A DNA stretch of 59,812 bases. Source: an uncultured Bacteroidota bacterium. Lineage in GTDB: Bacteria > Bacteroidota > Bacteroidia > Bacteroidales > P3. Each line of letters opens with the position of its first letter. Position 1 is the stretch's first letter. The translations under genes and the position numbers were made by a program. Where the stretch lies: NCBI GenBank assembly GCA_902778925.1, contig CACYZN010000015.1:1-59812 (forward strand). The letters are read 5' to 3'. Shown here piece after piece: positions 8,875 to 16,831 of this stretch. The notes under the pieces are model-generated. The model saw only the letters and a list, made by a program, of their open reading frames with translations. It did not search any database and was not told the origin of the DNA.

Positions 8875-9207
8875 TCAGAGTGCATCTGTCACGCCGGCGG
8901 CCACCAGTCCGATGCCGAGCAGTATGACCAGCACTATGAAGGCTATAGCTATGCAGCTCAGCACGATGCCTACTATCGAGGTCACCTTGCCGGCTATCAG
9001 CATGCTTTCGCCGCTGTACATGCCCGGGTTGCGGCGGCATTCGGCCAGGCCGCGGTTGCTGTATACCAGGCCCAGTATGCCCAGCACCAGTGTGAGCCCC
9101 AAGGCGCTGGCCATGAGCGACACGATGCCCAGCACCATGGCCGCCACGGCGTAGGGGGCTGTGCGTCGCTCCTGCATGCTGTAGTTATTGTCTTGATTTT
9201 CGTACAT
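8875..9207 (-). CDS. Small membrane protein, DUF4190-like
   Basis: 110 residues. A short polar N-terminus (MYENQDNNYSMQERR) is followed by two long hydrophobic hairpins (about 18-48 and 68-108), with a conserved-looking middle segment GLVYSNRGLAECRRNPGMYS. This matches small Bacteroidota DUF4190-type proteins, which often accompany cell-envelope genes; the function is unknown. A TATCTTTG -7 box lies 32 bp upstream, making this the first gene of the transcript that continues into tRNA-Leu and the secreted-protein operon. Confidence 0.7.
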   Translation of the reverse strand: MYENQDNNYSMQERRTAPYAVAAMVLGIVSLMASALGLTLVLGILGLVYSNRGLAECRRNPGMYSGESMLIAGKVTSIVGIVLSCIAIAFIVLVILLGIGLVAAGVTDAL

Positions 9208-9238
9208 TTGTGCTATACTGTCTTTTTTTTAGCCGCTG

Positions 9239-9246
9239 CAAAGATA
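9239..9246 (-). promoter_or_regulatory. -7 box for the small membrane protein / tRNA-Leu transcript
   Basis: Minus-strand TATCTTTG, an exact TAnnTTTG match, 32 bp upstream of the ATG at 9207 and downstream of the msrA stop. Confidence 0.65.
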
Positions 9247-9270
9247 CAACAATTTCCGTATCTGGCAAAA

Positions 9271-9774
9271 TTAATTCGCTTTTCTGGCCACTTCGAACAG
9301 TGCCTGCGGCAGGTGGCAGTAGCCGTCGGGGTGCTTGTCGAGGTAGTCCTGGTGCGACTCGTCGGCGGGGTAGAAGCAGTGTATGGGCTCGACCTCGACG
9401 GCCAGGGGGCTCGAGTAGTCGCGCTGCACCTCGCGCATCACCTCGTCGATGGTGGCCACGTCGCCATCCTCGATGTAGTAGATGCCAGTGCGGTAGCGGG
9501 TGCCGCAGTCGTCGCCCTGGCGGTTCACGCTGGTCGGCTCGATACTGAGGAAGTAGAGCTGCAGCAGCTTGCGCAGCGGCAGCACCTCGGGGTCGTAGAC
9601 CACGCGCACCGCCTCGGCATAGCCCGTGCGGTCGGTGTAGACCTCCTCGTACACAGGGTTTTCGGTCTCTCCGTTGGCGAAACCGGTCTGGGTCTCGACC
9701 ACGCCGCGTATCTGTTTCAGGTAGTGCTGCGCGCCCCAAAAGCAGCCCGCCGCAAGGTATATCGTTCTGTTCAT
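9271..9774 (-). CDS. msrA: Peptide-methionine (S)-S-oxide reductase MsrA
   Basis: 167 residues from the Met at 9774; the 7 extra residues of the longer frame lack family similarity. The catalytic motif GCFWG sits at residues 11-15, and EEVYTDRTGYAEAVRVVYDP and HQDYLDKHPDGYC are standard MsrA segments, the last supplying a resolving cysteine. It reduces methionine-S-sulfoxide in proteins using thioredoxin. There is no signal peptide, so it is cytoplasmic. It is divergent from tex, with the 9.9-kb palindromic element in between. No clear -7 box was found upstream. Confidence 0.95.
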   Translation of the reverse strand: MNRTIYLAAGCFWGAQHYLKQIRGVVETQTGFANGETENPVYEEVYTDRTGYAEAVRVVYDPEVLPLRKLLQLYFLSIEPTSVNRQGDDCGTRYRTGIYYIEDGDVATIDEVMREVQRDYSSPLAVEVEPIHCFYPADESHQDYLDKHPDGYCHLPQALFEVARKAN

Positions 9775-9854
9775 GCCATCCAAAACGGCCGCCACCGCTT
9801 TTTAGTACATCGCCACCCGATTTTTTTTGCCTCCTCACCCCCTCGCCGCCTCTT

Positions 9855-9960
9855 CCCCTCCGGTTCCGGTGGCCTCGTTGTACTATCGTTGTACTATTGT
9901 TGTACTATTGTTGTACTATCGTTCTTATGTTTTCAATAGTACAACGATAGGGGTGAGGAA
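9855..9960. repeat. Intergenic palindromic element, copy F (variant 11-mer)
   Basis: Four tandem 11-bp units (GTTGTACTATC, with T or C last) run from 9877 to 9920, followed by a short centre (TTCTTATGTTTTC) and an inverted unit (AATAGTACAAC, then GATAG) to 9950. The left border CCCCTCCGG and purine-rich right border match the other copies at 15.3, 18.5, 28.2, 37.8 and 48.1 kb, but the 11-mer itself is different. It lies between the divergent genes msrA and tex. Confidence 0.8.
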
Positions 9961-10051
9961 GAGGGTGGGAGAGGGGCGGCAGGCTGGCGGCGACGGGCCG
10001 CTTTTTTGTGATTAACTATTGTTTTTGTGTCGGCGGTTCGGGTTTTTTGTG

Positions 10052-10059
10052 TATCTTTG
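10052..10059 (+). promoter_or_regulatory. -7 box directly ahead of tex
   Basis: TATCTTTG, an exact TAnnTTTG match, ends 6 bp before the tex ATG at 10066. The predicted transcript would have almost no leader. Confidence 0.65.
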
Positions 10060-10065
10060 CAAGTC

Positions 10066-12165
10066 ATGAATTACGTTGCTGTTATATCCAACCGTTTGGA
10101 AATCAGCCAGCGGCAGGTGGAGAAAACCATCGAGCTGCTGGAGCAGGGCGCCACGGTGCCCTTCATAGCCCGCTACCGCAAGGAAGCCACCGGTTCGCTC
10201 AACGAGGTGCAGATAGCCGCCATACGCGACTTGTTGTTGAGGCTCAAGGAGCTCGACAAGCGACGCGAGGCCATAGTGCAAAGCATCGACGAGCAGGGCA
10301 AGCTCGACGCCGACCTGCGGGCCCGCCTCGAGGCCGCCGAGACGCTGACCGAGCTCGAGGACCTCTACCTCCCGTTCCGCCCCAAGCGTCGCACCCGCGC
10401 CACCATCGCCATCGAGAAGGGCCTCGAGCCGCTGGCCGACGCCATCATGAGTGGAAAGTGGAGAGCTGAGAGTGGAGAGTGGACCGACGACGACCTGCAG
10501 GGGGCGCGCGACATCATTGCCGAGCGCGTCAGCGAGGACGCCGCCGGCCGCCAGCGCGTGCGCCACATATTCCGCCGCCGCGCCGTGCTCAGCTCGGCCC
10601 TGGCACGTGGCGTCGCCGCCGACGACGAGCGGGTGGGCAAGTTCGAGTCGTGGATCGACTGGAAGGAACCCATAGCCAAGGCCCCGTCGCACCGCATCCT
10701 GGCCCTCTTCCGCGGCGAGGAGGCCGGCGTACTCAAGGTGCACGTGCGGCCCGACAGCGACGACGAGTGCACCGCCGCCCTCGGCCCCAAGAACCGCCCC
10801 CTCGGCCCCTCGGGCCAGCAGTTCGAGATGGCCGTGGCCGACAGCTACAAGCGCCTGGTGGGCCCCTCGATAGAGACCGAATTCCGCAACCAGCTCAAGG
10901 AACGTGCCGACCGCGAGGCCATACGTGTCTTTGCCGACAACCTGCGGCAGCTGCTCCTGGCCCCGCCCGCCGGACAGATGCGCACCCTCGCCATCGACCC
11001 CGGCTTCCGCACCGGCTGCAAGGTGGTCTGCCTCGACGCCCAGGGACAGCTGCTGCACAACGAGACCATATACCCCTTCACCTCGGTGCGCGAGGAACGC
11101 GCCGCCGTGGCCAAGCTCGAGGCGCTGGTCGAGGCATTCCAGATCGACGCCATCGCCATCGGCAACGGCACCGCCGGCCGCGAGACCGAGGAGGTGGTGG
11201 GCCGCTGCCACTTCTGCCGCAAGGTCATCGCCGTCAGCGTCAGCGAAGCCGGCGCCTCGGTCTACAGTGCCAGCGAGGTGGCGCGGCGCGAGTTCCCCGA
11301 CTACGACATCACTGTGCGCGGCGCCGTCAGCATAGGCCGCCGCCTTATGGACCCCCTCTCCGAGCTGGTCAAGATCGACCCCAAGAGCATCGGCGTGGGA
11401 CAGTATCAGCACGACGTCGACCAGAAGATGCTGGCCGCCTCGCTGGCCGACACCGTCGAGAGTTGCGTCAACAGCGTGGGCGTCGAGCTCAACACCGCCT
11501 CGCGCGAGCTGCTGGCCTACGTCAGCGGCATAGGCCCCGCACTGGCCGACAAGATTGTGTCGCACCGCAACCAGCATGGCGCCTTCGCCTCGCGCGCCGA
11601 CCTGCTCGAGGTCAAGGGCCTCGGTGCCAAAGCCTACGAGCAGTGCGCCGGCTTCCTGCGCGTGCGCGAAAGCCAGAACCCCCTCGACCGCAGTGCCGTC
11701 CATCCCGAACGCTACCAGCTCGTGCAGCGCATGGCCGCCAGCGTGGGGACCGACGTGCAGACCTTGATGCAGGATAAAGGGCTCCGCGCTCGCATACGCC
11801 TCGACGACTTCGTCGCGGCCGACTGCGGCATGCCCACGCTGCACGACATCATGAAGGAACTGGACAAACCGGGCCTCGACCCCCGCGCCAAGTTCGAGGT
11901 ATTCGAGTTCGACAAGAGCGTCACACGTATCGAGGATGTGAAGCCCGGCATGGTGCTGCCGGGCATAGTGACCAACATCACGGCCTTCGGCGCCTTCGTC
12001 GACATCGGCGTGCACCAGGACGGCCTGGTCCATGTGAGCCAGATGGCCGACCGCCGCGTGGCCGACCCGGCCGAGGTGGTGCACCTGCACCAACACCTGC
12101 ACGTCAAGGTGCTCGACGTGGATCTTCGCCGCCATCGTATCAGTCTAACACTAAAAGGTATTTAA
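10066..12165 (+). CDS. tex: Tex-family RNA-binding transcription accessory protein with in-frame repeat insertion
   Basis: 699 residues from ATG 10066 (MNYVAVISNRLEISQRQVE...), the usual Tex start; an upstream GTG at 10027 would add 13 unrelated residues. Order: N-terminal helical domain with VPFIARYRKEATG, GARDIIAE region (about 145), YqgF-like domain with LAIDPGFRTGCK (about 307), helix-hairpin-helix (ASRELLAYVSGIGPALADKI), and a C-terminal S1 domain (GMVLPGIVTNITAFGAFVDI). Tex binds nucleic acid and is thought to act in transcription or RNA quality control. Odd point: residues 129-139 (SGKWRAESGEW) are encoded by a run of the 7-bp repeat AGTGGAG that also forms a long intergenic array at 47.9 kb; it sits in the variable linker ahead of GARDIIAE. 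sppA follows after 1 bp. Confidence 0.95.
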   Translation: MNYVAVISNRLEISQRQVEKTIELLEQGATVPFIARYRKEATGSLNEVQIAAIRDLLLRLKELDKRREAIVQSIDEQGKLDADLRARLEAAETLTELEDLYLPFRPKRRTRATIAIEKGLEPLADAIMSGKWRAESGEWTDDDLQGARDIIAERVSEDAAGRQRVRHIFRRRAVLSSALARGVAADDERVGKFESWIDWKEPIAKAPSHRILALFRGEEAGVLKVHVRPDSDDECTAALGPKNRPLGPSGQQFEMAVADSYKRLVGPSIETEFRNQLKERADREAIRVFADNLRQLLLAPPAGQMRTLAIDPGFRTGCKVVCLDAQGQLLHNETIYPFTSVREERAAVAKLEALVEAFQIDAIAIGNGTAGRETEEVVGRCHFCRKVIAVSVSEAGASVYSASEVARREFPDYDITVRGAVSIGRRLMDPLSELVKIDPKSIGVGQYQHDVDQKMLAASLADTVESCVNSVGVELNTASRELLAYVSGIGPALADKIVSHRNQHGAFASRADLLEVKGLGAKAYEQCAGFLRVRESQNPLDRSAVHPERYQLVQRMAASVGTDVQTLMQDKGLRARIRLDDFVAADCGMPTLHDIMKELDKPGLDPRAKFEVFEFDKSVTRIEDVKPGMVLPGIVTNITAFGAFVDIGVHQDGLVHVSQMADRRVADPAEVVHLHQHLHVKVLDVDLRRHRISLTLKGI
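10450..10482 (+). repeat. 7-bp repeat array inside tex
   Basis: Units AGTGGAA, AGTGGAG, AGCTGAG, AGTGGAG, AGTGG. The total is 33 bp, a multiple of three, so the frame is kept. The unit is the complement of the CTCTCCA/CTCTCCG array at 47916-48069. Confidence 0.85.
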
Positions 12166-12166
12166 T

Positions 12167-13984
12167 ATGGAAAGGAAACCCTTAAGCTTCGGAATGACCA
12201 TGCTCGCTTCGGCGGTCGGCGTGGTCATAGTGTCGCTCCTCAGCGGCCTCGTGTCGCTACTCTTCTTCATCGCCATGGTAGTGGCCATAGGCAGCAGTGG
12301 CAAGGACTCCACCACCGTCGTGCTTCCGCATTCGGTGCTGAAGGTGGAGCTCTCGAAAATCAGCGGCGACCGGGTCGCCACCGACCTCTCTTTCTCCTTC
12401 TCCGAGGGAAAGACCGTAGGCCTCGTCGATGCTGTCCACGCCATACAGGCCGCCGCTACCGACGACAAGATAACGGCCCTCTACCTCACTGGCGCCGGCG
12501 AGATGTCGGTCTCGTGGGGCTCGGGCACCGAGCTGCGCGACGCACTGCAGGTCTTCGCCCAGAGCGGCAAGCCCATAGTGGCCTACGACGCCAGCTACTC
12601 GCAGGGCGCCTACTACCTCTGTTCCGTGGCCGACCGGCTCTGCCTGCATCCCGCCGGCATGGTCGACTTCCGCGGCATGGGTGCCGAGGTGATATACTAC
12701 AAGGATCTGCTCGAAAAGCTTGGCGTCGAGATGCAGCTCGTGCGCCCCGCCAGTTGCGACTACAAGAGCGCCGGCGAGGTCTATACCCTCAACCACATGA
12801 GCGCCGCCAACCGCGAGCAGATACGCGCCTACATAGCCAGCATCTGGAACACTGCCACCGCCAGCATCGCCGAGAGCCGTGGCCTGTCGGTGGCCGACCT
12901 TAACCGCATAGCCGACGACCTGAGCGGCTATCTGGCCACTGACGCCCTGGCCACCCGAATGGTCGACACCCTGTGCTTCGAGGCCGACGTGAAGGCCATG
13001 CTGCGCGACCGCTACGACGGCAAGCAGATGGTGCTGCTGGAGAAGTATGCAGCCAACGTGAAGGCCATGCCCTCCACGGCCAAGGATGCCGTGGCGGTGA
13101 TATATGCCGAGGGCGATGTGGTCGACGGCACGGCACGTGGCTTCTCGACAGCTGTCTATGGCGACGACATAGTGAAGGCGCTGCGCGACGCGGCCGACGA
13201 CGATGACGTGAAGGCCATCGTGCTGCGCGTGAACTCGCCCGGCGGCCAGGCTACCGCCAGCGAGAGCATGGTGCATGCCGTGATGGCGGCCCGCGAGAAG
13301 AAACCCGTGGTGGTAAGCATGGGCGACCTGGCCGCTTCGGCCGGCTACGAGATGTCGTGCATGGCCGACGTCATTGTGGCTCAGCCCACAACCATCACTG
13401 GATCGATAGGCGTCTTCGGCGTGATACCCAACACGGGCAAGCTGCTGCGCCAGAAGCTGGGCCTGAATAGCGACACGGTGGGCACCAACCGCAACTCCAA
13501 CGGCCTCTCCGCTTTCCGCCCGCTCTCGCCCACGGCGATGGCTATGATGGAGCGCAATGTGGAGGATTTCTACAAGGTGTTTGTGGGCCGCGTGGCCGAG
13601 GGCCGCCACATGGACTACGAGGCCGTGCACCGCATCGCCCGCGGCCGTGTGTGGACGGGTGCCGATGCACTGGGCATTGGCCTGGTCGACACCCTCGGCG
13701 GTATCGACCTGGCTATCGCAATCGCCGCCCAGCGCGCAGGCATTGCCGACGCCTACCGCGTCAAAGAGCTGCCGGTCGAGAAGGATACCTGGGAGCAACT
13801 GGCCTCGATGTTCGGCAACGGCGACGACGACCTCTCGCTGATGGCCAAGCTGGGCCTCGCCGCACGCTGGAAGCTGCAGGGCAAGCAGTGGAAGCCCCTC
13901 TCGCGTCTGGAGCAGGACCTGCTGTTTGTGAGCCAGAGCGAGGGCGTCATGGCCCGCCTGCCTTTCGTGCTGGTTGCCGACTAG
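12167..13984 (+). CDS. sppA: Signal peptide peptidase SppA (protease IV), long form
   Basis: 605 residues, the duplicated-domain length of SppA 67K type. One N-terminal membrane helix (about 12-42) anchors it, with the body in the periplasm. The catalytic dyad is split between the two halves as in E. coli SppA: Lys200 (SCDYKSAGEV) in the first and Ser391 (GDLAASAGYEMS) in the second. NSPGG (356-360) supplies the oxyanion region. It degrades cleaved signal peptides in the membrane. It lies 1 bp after the tex stop, so the two are cotranscribed. It converges with fbaA at a shared terminator. Confidence 0.95.
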   Translation: MERKPLSFGMTMLASAVGVVIVSLLSGLVSLLFFIAMVVAIGSSGKDSTTVVLPHSVLKVELSKISGDRVATDLSFSFSEGKTVGLVDAVHAIQAAATDDKITALYLTGAGEMSVSWGSGTELRDALQVFAQSGKPIVAYDASYSQGAYYLCSVADRLCLHPAGMVDFRGMGAEVIYYKDLLEKLGVEMQLVRPASCDYKSAGEVYTLNHMSAANREQIRAYIASIWNTATASIAESRGLSVADLNRIADDLSGYLATDALATRMVDTLCFEADVKAMLRDRYDGKQMVLLEKYAANVKAMPSTAKDAVAVIYAEGDVVDGTARGFSTAVYGDDIVKALRDAADDDDVKAIVLRVNSPGGQATASESMVHAVMAAREKKPVVVSMGDLAASAGYEMSCMADVIVAQPTTITGSIGVFGVIPNTGKLLRQKLGLNSDTVGTNRNSNGLSAFRPLSPTAMAMMERNVEDFYKVFVGRVAEGRHMDYEAVHRIARGRVWTGADALGIGLVDTLGGIDLAIAIAAQRAGIADAYRVKELPVEKDTWEQLASMFGNGDDDLSLMAKLGLAARWKLQGKQWKPLSRLEQDLLFVSQSEGVMARLPFVLVAD

Positions 13985-14004
13985 CGGCTGCCGGCCTCTG
14001 GATG

Positions 14005-14045
14005 GTAAAAGAAAAGGCTCCACCGCGGTGGAGCCTTTCTTGTTT
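14005..14045. terminator. Bidirectional terminator between sppA and fbaA
   Basis: Perfect 26-nt palindrome at 14013-14038 (GGCTCCACCGCGGTGGAGCC with AAA/TTT flanks), with A-rich sequence before and T-rich sequence after, so it can serve both convergent genes. Confidence 0.85.
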
Positions 14046-14075
14046 ATGGCTGATAGCTTGCGGCTACCGGCTGTC

Positions 14076-15074
14076 TTACAGCTTGTCGTTCGAGCCGAGG
14101 ACGTTGACAATCTTGTGGATGTACATCTTCTTCATGCTCTCGCGGGCGGGCTTGAGGTACTGGCGCGGGTCGAAGTGGTCGGGATGCTCGGCCAGGTGCT
14201 TGCGGATGGCGGCGGTCATGGCCAGACGGCTGTCGCTGTCGATGTTGATTTTGCACACGGCGCTCTTGGCGGCCTTGCGCAGTTGTTCCTCGGGGATGCC
14301 CACAGCGGCCTTCAGGGCGCCACCGTTGGCGTTGATGGTGTCTACCTCATCCTGCGGCACCGAGCTCGAGCCGTGCAGCACGATGGGGAAGCCGGGGAGC
14401 TTCTTCTCGATGGCTTCGAGCACGTCGAAGGCCAGCGGCGGGGGCAGCAGGCGGCCCGTCTTGGGGTCGACGGTGCACTGCTCGGGTTTGAACTTGTAGG
14501 CGCCATGCGAGGTGCCGATGCTGATGGCCAGCGAGTCGCATCCGGTACGGGTGGCGAAGTCGATGACCTCTTCGGGCTTGGTGTAGTGGCTCACCTCGGA
14601 GGCCACTTCGTCCTCGACGCCGGCCAGCACGCCGAGCTCGCACTCGACGGTGACGTCGTACTTGTGGGCGTATTCGACCACCTGGCGCGAGATGCGGATA
14701 TTCTCCTCGTAGGGCAGGGCGCTGCCGTCGTACATCACGCTCGAGAAGCCCATGTCTATGCAGCTCTTGCAGGTCTCAAAGCTGTCGCCGTGGTCCAGGT
14801 GCAGCACTATCTGCGGGTTGGGGCAGCCCAGCTCCTTGGCGTACTCCACCGCGCCCTCGGCCATGTAGCGCAGCAGGGTGGGGTTGGCATAGTCGCGGGC
14901 GCCTTTCGACACCTGCAGTATCACGGGGCTCTTGGTCTCGACAGCGGCCTGGATGATGGCCTGCATCTGCTCCATGTTGTTGAAGTTGAAGGCGGGGATG
15001 GCATAGCCGCCGTTCACAGCCTTGCGGAACATCTCGCGGGTGTTCACCAGGCCTATTTTCTTGTAATCTACCAT
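14076..15074 (-). CDS. fba: Class II fructose-bisphosphate aldolase
   Basis: 332 residues. It splits fructose-1,6-bisphosphate into DHAP and glyceraldehyde-3-phosphate in glycolysis and gluconeogenesis. Class II (Zn2+) motifs: YAIPAFNFNN near the N-terminus, the metal- and substrate-binding HLDHGDSFE around residues 92-100, IGTSHGAYK near 200 and IVLHGSSSVP near 250. Length and motifs fit the type B subgroup (short form). Monocistronic by layout: own -7 box (TACTTTTG) 39 bp upstream, and a strong bidirectional terminator downstream. A short run of GTT triplets sits in the leader. Confidence 0.96.
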   Translation of the reverse strand: MVDYKKIGLVNTREMFRKAVNGGYAIPAFNFNNMEQMQAIIQAAVETKSPVILQVSKGARDYANPTLLRYMAEGAVEYAKELGCPNPQIVLHLDHGDSFETCKSCIDMGFSSVMYDGSALPYEENIRISRQVVEYAHKYDVTVECELGVLAGVEDEVASEVSHYTKPEEVIDFATRTGCDSLAISIGTSHGAYKFKPEQCTVDPKTGRLLPPPLAFDVLEAIEKKLPGFPIVLHGSSSVPQDEVDTINANGGALKAAVGIPEEQLRKAAKSAVCKINIDSDSRLAMTAAIRKHLAEHPDHFDPRQYLKPARESMKKMYIHKIVNVLGSNDKL

Positions 15075-15112
15075 ATTGTTGTTGTTGTTGATTTATTGTA
15101 GAATTGATTTTG

Positions 15113-15120
15113 CAAAAGTA
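15113..15120 (-). promoter_or_regulatory. -7 box for fba
   Basis: Minus-strand TACTTTTG fits TAnnTTTG and is 38 bp upstream of the fba ATG. Confidence 0.6.
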
Positions 15121-15241
15121 CAAACAATAATCGACATGGCCAAATTTTTTTGCCCCCACCCGCACTGCCCGCCCACCGCCGTTTCCCGGCCCATAAACTA
15201 TGGCCCTGACAATCAGTCCCTCTGCTGCTCCTCTCCGCTTT

Positions 15242-15370
15242 CCCTCCGGTATTTCTTATGTACTTCTTATGTATTTCTTATGTATTTCTTATGTATTTCT
15301 TATGTTTTAAACATAAATACAACATAAGAAATACATAAGAACGACATAAGAACGACCGGACCGGAAGGGG
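15242..15370. repeat. Intergenic palindromic element, copy A
   Basis: Border CCCTCCGG, then five head-to-tail 11-bp units of type TATTTCTTATG, an AT-rich centre (TTTTAAACATAAATACAA), then three inverted units (CATAAGAAATA, CATAAGAACGA, CATAAGAACGA) and the border CCGG...GGGGAGGGG. It lies between the divergent fba and serS genes, so it is not a simple terminator. Confidence 0.9.
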
Positions 15371-15482
15371 AGGGGAAGGGGACGCGGAGGTGGGCGCGTC
15401 GAAAGAAAATGCACTATTTTATCTTGCACCGTATGCAATAATTGCAGCCAGTGTCGCGTTATGTGGTGAAAATATTACAAAG

Positions 15483-16757
15483 ATGTTGCAGTTACAATAC
15501 ATAAAAGATCATCGTGAGGAGTGTATCTCCAGACTGAAAATCAAGAATGTGGCCGATGTGGAAGCCCGCATCGACGAGATAATACAGCTCGACGCCGAGC
15601 GCCGTGCCCTGCAGGTGAAGGCCGACGCCGTCAAGGCCGAGCAGAACCGCGTGGCCAAGGAAATAGGCATGCTGATGAAGCAGGGCCGTAAAGACGAGGC
15701 CGAGGCCGCCAAGGCCCGCACCGCCGAGCTGAAAGCCGAGGAAAAACGCCTCGGCGAGCAACAGACCGAGGTGAACAACCGCCTCGACGAACGCCTCATC
15801 TCGCTGCCCAACGCTCCGCACCCCTCGGTGCCCTGCGGCAAGAGCGAGGCCGACAACGTCGTGGTGGCAGAGTTCGGAGTGAAGCCCGAGCTGCCGGCCG
15901 ACGCGCTGCCCCACTGGGAGCTGTGCCGCAAATACGACATAGTCGACTTCGAGCTCGGCAACAAAGTCACCGGAGCCGGCTTCCCCTTCTACAAAGGCAA
16001 AGGCGCCCGCCTGCAGCGCGCGCTGATAGACTTCTTCCTCGACCAGGCCGCCGACGCCGGCTTCCTCGAGGTGCAGCCCCCGCTGATGGTCAACGAAGCC
16101 AGCGGCCTCGGCACCGGCCAGCTGCCCGACAAGGAAGGCCAGATGTACGCCGTGCCCCTCGACGGCTTCTACATGATACCCACCGCCGAGGTGCCCATCA
16201 CCAACATGTTCCGCGGCGAGGTGGTCGACCAGAAACAGTTCCCCATCAAGTGCGTAGGCTACAGCGAGTGCTTCCGTCGCGAGGCCGGCAGCTACGGCAA
16301 GGACGTGCGAGGGCTGAACCGTCTGCACGAATTCTCGAAAGTCGAGATTGTCGTCATCGAGCACCCCGAGCGCAGCTACGACCAGCTGGAAGAGATGAAG
16401 CGCCATGTGGGCGGACTGCTCGACAAACTCGGCCTGCCCTATCACATACTGAAGCTCTGCGGTGGCGACATCAGCTTCACCAGCGCCATGACCTTCGACT
16501 TCGAGGTGTGGAGCGCCGCCCAGAAACGCTGGCTCGAGGTGAGCTCGGTGTCCAACTTCGAGACCTTCCAGGCCAACCGCATGAAACTGCGCTTCCGCGA
16601 CGAGCAAGGCAAGATGCAGCTCTGCCACACCCTCAACGGCTCGGCCCTGGCCCTGCCGCGCATCGTGGCCGCACTGCTCGAGAACAACCAGACCCCCGAC
16701 GGCATAGTGATGCCCGAGTGCCTGCGTCCCTACCTGCACTTCGACGTGATCAAGTAA
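15483..16757 (+). CDS. serS: Seryl-tRNA synthetase
   Basis: 424 residues from the ATG at 15483 (MLQLQYIKDHREECISRLK), where family similarity begins; the frame runs 31 codons further upstream but those residues are unrelated. The N-terminal long coiled coil (about 30-105, rich in Glu, Lys and Ala) binds the tRNA-Ser variable arm. Class II motifs follow: motif 2 around FRREAGSYGKDVRGLNRLHEF and motif 3 in LNGSALALPRIVAALLENNQ. It charges serine on tRNA-Ser and on tRNA-Sec where present. Ends at a strong bidirectional hairpin. Confidence 0.97.
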   Translation: MLQLQYIKDHREECISRLKIKNVADVEARIDEIIQLDAERRALQVKADAVKAEQNRVAKEIGMLMKQGRKDEAEAAKARTAELKAEEKRLGEQQTEVNNRLDERLISLPNAPHPSVPCGKSEADNVVVAEFGVKPELPADALPHWELCRKYDIVDFELGNKVTGAGFPFYKGKGARLQRALIDFFLDQAADAGFLEVQPPLMVNEASGLGTGQLPDKEGQMYAVPLDGFYMIPTAEVPITNMFRGEVVDQKQFPIKCVGYSECFRREAGSYGKDVRGLNRLHEFSKVEIVVIEHPERSYDQLEEMKRHVGGLLDKLGLPYHILKLCGGDISFTSAMTFDFEVWSAAQKRWLEVSSVSNFETFQANRMKLRFRDEQGKMQLCHTLNGSALALPRIVAALLENNQTPDGIVMPECLRPYLHFDVIK

Positions 16758-16775
16758 ACATCCCTGGCTATATAC

Positions 16776-16813
16776 AACAAAGCAGGGCTGGCATGCGCCA
16801 GCCCTGCTTTGTT
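16776..16813. terminator. Bidirectional terminator between serS and the barrel protein gene
   Basis: 17-bp perfect stem (AACAAAGCAGGGCTGGC and complement) with an ATGC loop; A/T-rich ends on both sides serve the two convergent genes. Confidence 0.85.
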
Positions 16814-16831
16814 ATTTCTGTGTTGTACTTC

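Larger units (their letters stand above)
15075..15482. other. Divergent intergenic region between fba and serS
   Basis: Holds the fba promoter (15113-15120), palindromic element copy A (15242-15370), and a possible weak serS -7 sequence (TATCTTGC at 15420-15427). No coding region or RNA gene is recognised. Confidence 0.6.

Noticed and set aside
15242-15370. Rho-independent terminator
   Set aside because: It lies between divergent genes, lacks a compact stem and U-tract, and recurs elsewhere beside genuine terminators.
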